DNA of 64,000 nucleotides from Flavobacterium humidisoli (lineage in GTDB: Bacteria; Bacteroidota; Bacteroidia; Flavobacteriales; Flavobacteriaceae): positions 2,418,001 through 2,482,000 of the forward strand of contig NZ_CP096829.1 in assembly GCF_023272795.1 (NCBI RefSeq). Reading direction: 5' to 3'. A program made the position numbers and the translations under genes. Under the pieces are notes generated by a model. That model was not told where the DNA came from and did no database searches. It saw nothing but the letters and a program-made list of their open reading frames with translations. Positions within the stretch are counted from its first letter, which is position 1. Every line of letters begins with the position of its first letter. Positions 58,850-64,000 of the stretch are shown here, piece after piece.

Positions 58850-59190
58850 CAGCTGAGTACGCAACAGACTCCATGGTTGCGGTTTAGAAATTGCTCATAA
58901 GCATAAAACAACTGTAGATGGATTCCTAATCCATTCTGATCTGGGAACTAAGTGTTCCAGTAAACTTTTACTGCTGGACGGAATTCTTGTAAAACAGCAA
59001 AAGAAGTCTGGGCTGGGGAAACAGTTGGAATTAAGCGGCCACTGAAGTTTTTTTCGGATCTTTAAAAGCTGAAGAGCCTCTGGCTGTAAATTAACTTTTG
59101 GATAAGAGCTCTGTTGAATTTCTTAAACAAGGATTGAGTGCAATGATTAATAAGGCTGCAGGATTTTGGCTGCACAACCACTGAAGTATT
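58850..59190 (+). pseudogene. IS3-family transposase (orfB) relic
   Basis: Fragments of a DDE integrase core are readable across frames: KHKTTVDGFLIHSDLGTKCSSK (second Asp in HSD), then a damaged GLGKQLEL segment, then AATEVFFGSLKAEEPL with the catalytic Glu. Stops and shifts interrupt it. It is a different IS3 lineage from the intact transposase at 18685 (VFFGSLKAEE rather than SFFKTIKSE). The element's ends are not visible. Confidence 0.7.
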
Positions 59191-59215
59191 AAAAGAAAAG
59201 GGGGTATCGCAGAAA

Positions 59216-59530
59216 TGCGGTTTAACTTTTTTTTTTGTTTTTTCTCAGCATAACCAAAATGTCAGGTTCAAAGACTCGTTATTAGTGTTTCCTTATGCGA
59301 CCATTTGTTTCCTGATAAAGGCCACTTGTTTCTTTTTATGGTTTTTCTGTGTTTTCCTGTCTTACTTTTGCCGAAGAATAAACCTGTTGGTGTTTTTGAA
59401 ATCAGCAATACAAAAAAAAATATACACTATTTTGAAAGTAGGATTTTCTAGTGTTGATTTGCGGGACTTTTTGCGAGCTGTTTGTTCAGATTCTGCTGAC
59501 AGGTTTTATTTAAAAGCTTTAGTTTAAACT
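59216..59530 (+). repeat. Diverged ~310-bp direct repeat, copy 1
   Basis: Shares long blocks with 60955-61265 in the same order: TTAACTTTTTTTT, ATAAACCTGTTGGT, ATATACACT..TTT, GTGTTGATTTGCGGGACTTT and GAGCTGTTT.TTCAGATT. Identity is roughly three quarters overall. No coding capacity seems conserved between the copies, so it is likely a repeated non-coding element or IS flank. Confidence 0.7.
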
Positions 59531-60954
59531 TTTTATTTGAATTAATTCGTAAGTATCTGAAATTAAAATGATTGTATGAAAGATGTGTTGGTTAGTCTAA
59601 AAAAAAGAATATTCTGTATTTCTGGTCTCTTTGAATCTGGATTTAAATATTTTTGTTGTTCATTAGACGATTCTATTTAGGTGTTTGCGGTTTCTTTAAT
59701 TAAGTATTTTGATAATGATTTGATGTGGTTTTTGGATATTGCATTGAATGGGCTTAGCTGGATTGATTTGTCTTTTCTTGCAATATAGCTGGTTTAGCAG
59801 AACCTAGGGCTTTCTAAAGAGACTGTAAAGTTTCTGAGTTAGGCTTTTTGAATGTGAGACTGGGATTCAAGTAGTGAATTAGCTCTTTGCGTTTGGCTTA
59901 TGGGTCATTTTATTTCGACTTCATATAAAAAGTGACGGGTTCTGGCTAGTAGCTGTAGGAGTGTAATTCAATTTGCTGGTACTGCATCATTTTTCTTGCC
60001 AGCAGATTCCTGTAAATATTTAATTTTAATTTACTGTAAAGCTTCTGATGTTAATTTTCTAGCATCAAAACGATATGCGGCAAGATCTGCATTTGTAAAA
60101 CATCTTTTAATAATTAATTCTATATTTCTTTCTGTATCTAAAGTGGTCTCCTTGGCAGGGTTTCTTTGCTTGAAGGGGAAACTGTTTTCAACAGTCGCAG
60201 TAACTTGATATGGTTTGGTTTTTGCAGTTATAGCTGTTGGCGCATCTGTTCTTTTTTTTTTGCTGATTTGTTGGTTGGGGTAATATAATGCTCTTTCTAT
60301 TGGATAGGAGGTTTGATCTATTGATGGGCGAGCTAGAATATTTTGTGAAAAAAAAAGCTATTTTTTGACGTGTTCTATTGGGTTCCAAGCTGCGAAATCA
60401 CTTAAAAAATATATTAACATTGCGGGTTTCTATTGGAAATTCCGAAAAAAGAAACGATGGTGTTGCGGTTATTTGTATTGGAATATATTGTCTCTTTAAA
60501 AAAGAATCAAGCTGCCTCTAAATGCGCGTTCCTTCTGCTGCTAAATTCCAATCTCTAAAAACTGCTTTTTCTCTATCTTTATTGAGTCGTCTACTGCGGG
60601 TAATGTGATTGTGTTTCTGATGTCTGCGAATAGGTAAATCCTAAGCTGTTATCTCCATGAAGAATCCATTTGGGTTTAATTAGGTTCTCTGTGTTCTTTT
60701 GGTATGGAATTAATCTGTTTAGATGAAGAGGTGGTGTTTTGTCTTCTTTTTTTGTAAAAAAAAATAATTTCGAATTGGTCTAGGAGGTATAATTTTAGAA
60801 TCTCGATAAAAGGCCTTTGTATTGCAGAGTGATTTTATAATACATATCTGGATTTTAATATTTCTTCATAACATATAGTTTGATCTAAAAAAAAATAAGG
60901 CGCTAGGGTTGGGTTTTTAAAACCATACTAGAATAAAAAAAGACGGACCGTTGC

Positions 60955-61265
60955 GACGATGTGGCTTAACTTTTTTTTAGCATGCCCAAAATGTTCGATT
61001 TAATTAGTGTTTAGCGGTGTTTTTATTTAAGCCATTTGTTGCGTGATAAAAGCCACTTGTTACTTTGCTGGTTTTGCTTGTGTTTTTTTGTGTTATTTTT
61101 GTTTGAAAATAAACCTGTTGGTATTTTTGGAATTCAGCTATACAATAAATATACACTGTTTTAAAGGAGGATTTGCTAGTGTTGATTTGCGGGACTTTTT
61201 GTGAGCTGTTTATTCAGATTTTACTGACGGGTTTTATTTTGGTACTTTATTTCAAATTCTTCATT
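60955..61265 (+). repeat. Diverged ~310-bp direct repeat, copy 2
   Basis: Second copy, 1.74 kb downstream of the first in the same orientation. Both contain a CCATTTGTT..GTGATAAA..CCACTTGTT-like motif near the start and the GTGTTGATTTGCGGGACTTT block near the end, which is the best conserved part. Confidence 0.7.
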
Positions 61266-62251
61266 TGGCTTTATTGCTAAAACATGAAAAATCTTATTTT
61301 TAATGTTTTTTAAAATTAGTATTCATTAATAATAATATAATACAAGTCCGTATCACGGCAGAATCAATCAGAAATGATTAGCAAAAAAAGGCGATATTCC
61401 GTATTTGCATTTTATCGATATAAAAAAATCTGTCTAAACATTTTTTTATAAATTAAATGAGAAATTGCTTCTCTGTTTCATTACAGGCTGTTTTTTTTTT
61501 GGTATTATATATTGGCTAGGTATCTCCATAAGTAATTAGTTTTTTAATGGTTTTTGGCAGGGCTTTATTTTAAAGCCGTTACTGTTTTAATCCCGTTTTT
61601 CTTGAGTGATTCTTGCTTTTAAACGTGAAAACTTCATGTCGCGCTAATTTTTTATAGAAAATCAATTTCTATATATTAAGCCCTAAGTCTGGCACTATCT
61701 GCCGAATTCTGGTGATTTTCTTAACGGAGCCCCTGTTTTTGCATTTTTTATATATAACAAATTAGCTTTTTGAGCTGTATGCAGGCATAATGATGGAGAA
61801 TAATGGTTTCTTATTGTTTCTTTCCCTGTTCGCTGTTCAAAAGAGTGCTGAGTTCAAAATATGGAAGAAAAGTTTAGCTTGTTAGCGAGTATTTTTCGGC
61901 TTTCTGCTGAAGAAGCCGTTGCTTTGTATGTGTTGTTTTATCTCAAATCTTAAAAATATTTAGAAAGCCGTTGCGTGCAATTTTTATTCTTCACTTCATG
62001 ATGTGTAGTAATAGTGTGGCGATTATTTGATTATGAATTAAGTGATTCTGATGCGTTTTTTTAGTTCTCGAATTTTAAAAACCGGTTATTGCTTGAATTG
62101 GCTCAGTTGTTACATGCTTATGTATGAGACATTGTTTTATGTTTACTATTGTAATGAATTTTTTTTCTTTTGCTTTTTCGTTGTTACTTAAACGAGAGAG
62201 TCTTTTTAGTTTTTCAGTTTCACATAAAAAAAAATAGTATATAAATTGCTT
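61266..62251. other. T/G-rich non-coding region
   Basis: Together with 59531-60954, this is almost 2.4 kb with no credible gene. The plus strand is markedly T- and G-rich, so the minus strand is A/C-rich and stays open by chance. The promoter of the large secreted-protein gene should lie near the right end. Confidence 0.4.
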
Positions 62252-63832
62252 ATGTCCAGTCCCTTTGTTTTTAAAATAAATAAAAAATATTTCTTAAGCC
62301 GTTTTAATCATGGTGATGCAAAGCAGGTAAATAAAATTGTTTCTGATAGTATTTTGAAAAGAAAAGAATCGTATTGCAATTATATAAATTCAATTAAGTG
62401 CAATAAGGCTTTAATTTTTTTTATTATTTTATTTTTTTATCATTTTAATTCTAATTCCCAAACTAAATCAATAAATCCTCAAGTATTGCCTTTTGATAGA
62501 ATTTGTGCTGGCAGCGAGGGAGGTAATGATTATAGCGTGACTTTTAGCTATGACGGATTTAATGCTCAAACTGTTTTTGCAGTTGAACTTTCAAAAGACA
62601 ATTTTGGAACTATTGTATTGCCGGAGACATTGTCCGCCGAAGATTCTGGTGTTAATCAGAAAACAATAAGATTTGCAATTCCTTCGGATATTGTAGGTTC
62701 AGATAACTATTGTCTTAGGGTTTCCGCAGCGGGTTTTTCCAGCGGTAAATTCCTTTCTTTCGGTTTAAAAAATTATTTTCCAATTTATTATAAAGTGCAT
62801 GATAGGCAATTTACAATTAACAATTTTAATGGGGATGCAACATATTGTTTCGGCTCTAATTATTTATTGGCTATTGATGGTGATTCAAAATTACCTGCAA
62901 ATGATTCGCCTTTAAAATTTGGCTTTTTAACATATAACTGGTACAGAGACAATGGCGTTTCCCAGCCGCCAACGCTAGTAGCTGGAGCCAGCGGACCCTC
63001 TTATAGCGTAAATTCTGATGGAGTTTATTATGTCGAGACAAATTATGGAGGCTGCAGCTCTCAGTCTTATTCTAATCGTGTTGCAGTGACTTCGTCCGGT
63101 TCTGGATCAGAGTTTATTATAAGTTCTAGCTTGGGAAATCCTTTTTGTCCTACTGCTGATGGAACTGTTTTAACGGCTCCAATGGGTAAATATTATAGCT
63201 GGAAAAAGAATGGAGTTGCATTTGGCGGCAATAGCAGGAATATTACTGTTAAAGATCCTGGCCTATATACCGTTGCTGTTGATTCGGAAGGCTGCAGTTC
63301 AGCAGGATCCATCAACCTTAAAACCAATGGCATTAATGCAGTTATTGATGCAAAAGATGAGTTTGAACTTAAAGATGGGGAAAGTATAAGTGTAACTGTG
63401 ACTACTGATGCCAGCCAGCCAATTTTTGAGTGGTATTTGGATAATAAGCTTATAGCTTCTGCCACAGCTGATACTTATGCAGTTAAAACTTCAGGTGTTT
63501 ATAGAGTAAAAGTTACGCAGATTTCTGAATGTTTATCATCTAAAGAATTTATTTTCAGGGTGAAGGACGAAATGGGCACTGCGGATCTAATACCAAATAT
63601 AGTTAGGCTGGATAGCCCCTACTGGAAAATTCCTGATATATATAAAACGCCTGCAGCCAAAATACTTATTTTAAACTCAAATGGTGAGGTGCTTTTTGAT
63701 GATGTGGGAAGCGCCTATGACCCAATGGTGAATTCATTCATTAAAGATTTTAAAAATGTAAATCCGGTATATTACTATGTCATCAAATACGAGGGTAAAA
63801 TAAAAAAAGGTTCAATAACAGTAATAAAGTGA
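62252..63832 (+). CDS. Large secreted surface protein with Ig-like domains, paired with a PorP/SprF-like gene
   Basis: 526 residues from the ATG at 62252 (a TTG at 62246 is a weaker choice). About 50 charged residues precede the hydrophobic core (ALIFFIILFFYHF, then NSNSQ), giving an unusually long pre-signal segment. The mature part holds Ig-like/PKD-type units with YNWYRDNGVSQPP, SWKKNGVAFGG and FEWYLDNKLIA. The C terminus (IVRLDSPYWKIPDIY, AKILILNSNGEVLFD, YYYVIKYEGKIKKGSITVIK) resembles a degenerate type B sorting domain. Known: in Flavobacterium, type B cargo genes commonly precede sprF-like genes needed for their export, exactly as here. Confidence 0.8.
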   Translation: MSSPFVFKINKKYFLSRFNHGDAKQVNKIVSDSILKRKESYCNYINSIKCNKALIFFIILFFYHFNSNSQTKSINPQVLPFDRICAGSEGGNDYSVTFSYDGFNAQTVFAVELSKDNFGTIVLPETLSAEDSGVNQKTIRFAIPSDIVGSDNYCLRVSAAGFSSGKFLSFGLKNYFPIYYKVHDRQFTINNFNGDATYCFGSNYLLAIDGDSKLPANDSPLKFGFLTYNWYRDNGVSQPPTLVAGASGPSYSVNSDGVYYVETNYGGCSSQSYSNRVAVTSSGSGSEFIISSSLGNPFCPTADGTVLTAPMGKYYSWKKNGVAFGGNSRNITVKDPGLYTVAVDSEGCSSAGSINLKTNGINAVIDAKDEFELKDGESISVTVTTDASQPIFEWYLDNKLIASATADTYAVKTSGVYRVKVTQISECLSSKEFIFRVKDEMGTADLIPNIVRLDSPYWKIPDIYKTPAAKILILNSNGEVLFDDVGSAYDPMVNSFIKDFKNVNPVYYYVIKYEGKIKKGSITVIK

Positions 63833-63833
63833 T

Positions 63834-64000
63834 ATGAGAAAATTGTTACTATTTATAGTTTTATTCTGCAATTTTTCAAATATAGCGAATTGTCAAAGTA
63901 AATCTGATGTTGAAGCTGTTTCTCTTTCATTGCCTATTAGAAATTCTTTAAAATTTAACAGGAATTTAATTAATCCAACTTTTAGTTTTGTGCGTGAAAC
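63834..64000 (+). CDS. PorP/SprF-family type IX secretion membrane protein (5' part)
   Basis: Starts 1 bp after the stop of the preceding gene and runs off the window (55 codons visible). Signal peptide MRKLLLFIVLFCNFSNIANCQ is followed by SLPIRNSLKFNRNLINPTFS, the characteristic N-terminal stretch of PorP/SprF outer-membrane proteins. Known: these partner with cognate T9SS type B cargo for secretion and surface attachment. Tight coupling supports a cargo-partner pair. Confidence 0.8.
   Translation, partial: MRKLLLFIVLFCNFSNIANCQSKSDVEAVSLSLPIRNSLKFNRNLINPTFSFVRE

Noticed and set aside
60031..60440. Possible decayed minus-strand gene (about 110 open codons including PSIDQTSYPIERALYYPNQQ)
   Set aside because: The minus strand here is A/C-rich, which lowers stop-codon frequency, and no family or start is recognisable; one internal stop is present.

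Overview
The window looks like a chromosomal segment of a Flavobacterium-type Bacteroidota. The DNA is strongly AT-rich, the tRNA promoters have a TAnnTTTG -7 box, there are few Shine-Dalgarno sites, and many lipoproteins and 'SQ'-type signal peptides occur. Type IX secretion (T9SS) type B sorting proteins, a PorP/SprF-like gene, RteC remnants and Bacteroidetes-type tyrosine integrases are also present.

Layout. (1) 1-1.65 kb: core sugar metabolism, the end of a GH125 alpha-mannosidase gene and a ROK sugar kinase. (2) 1.78-37.17 kb: an accessory island bounded by imperfect direct repeats of about 175 bp (1783-1960 and 36991-37170). Both repeats contain a terminator hairpin, a displaced tRNA 3'-end fragment and a period-12 direct repeat. 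Inside are: a minus-strand defence cluster at 2.2-7.4 kb (HEPN/Abi_C protein, AlbA_2 protein, DEAH-box helicase and PD-(D/E)XK nuclease resembling a Hachiman pair); a plus-strand two-gene unit at 8.07-12.24 kb (Cys/His helical-repeat protein plus a protein ending in a PD-(D/E)XK-like domain), the best candidate for an undescribed system; a dead integrase beside a tRNA-Ser(UGA); a broken HEPN/Abi gene; a secreted PI-PLC-like enzyme with two exported proteins of unknown function; an IS3-family element; an orphan PAAR-like/LysM/OmpA effector module with three paralogous lipoproteins; a second integrase with one frameshift; an AlbA_2/HATPase gene with an A9-tract frameshift; RteC remnants; an AbiE-type toxin-antitoxin pair with a clear operator; and two adjacent perfect hairpins.

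(3) 37.2-54.5 kb: a decaying family of secreted amidohydrolases and DUF1254/DUF1214 proteins in two homologous blocks. They share a nearly identical 1,349-bp tract exactly 11,215 bp apart. Between the blocks lie a second tRNA-Ser(UGA), a DUF502 membrane protein, an outer-membrane barrel protein, a ribbon-helix-helix protein and an ArsR regulator. (4) 55-64 kb: cell-surface genes, namely a T9SS type B cargo protein, a (TTTC)14 microsatellite upstream of a LytTR response regulator, an IS3 relic, 3.7 kb of T/G-rich DNA without convincing genes, and a large secreted protein followed by the start of a PorP/SprF-like gene.

The island's history reads as repeated integrations at tRNA 3' ends, each leaving a tRNA fragment plus terminator, followed by loss of integrase function. 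Pseudogenes are unusually common: two integrases, three amidohydrolases, an alpha/beta hydrolase, RteC, a phosphoesterase, an Abi gene and an IS. The intact genes are mainly conflict systems (anti-phage, toxin-antitoxin, effector-immunity). All calls come from reading the sequence without database searches.
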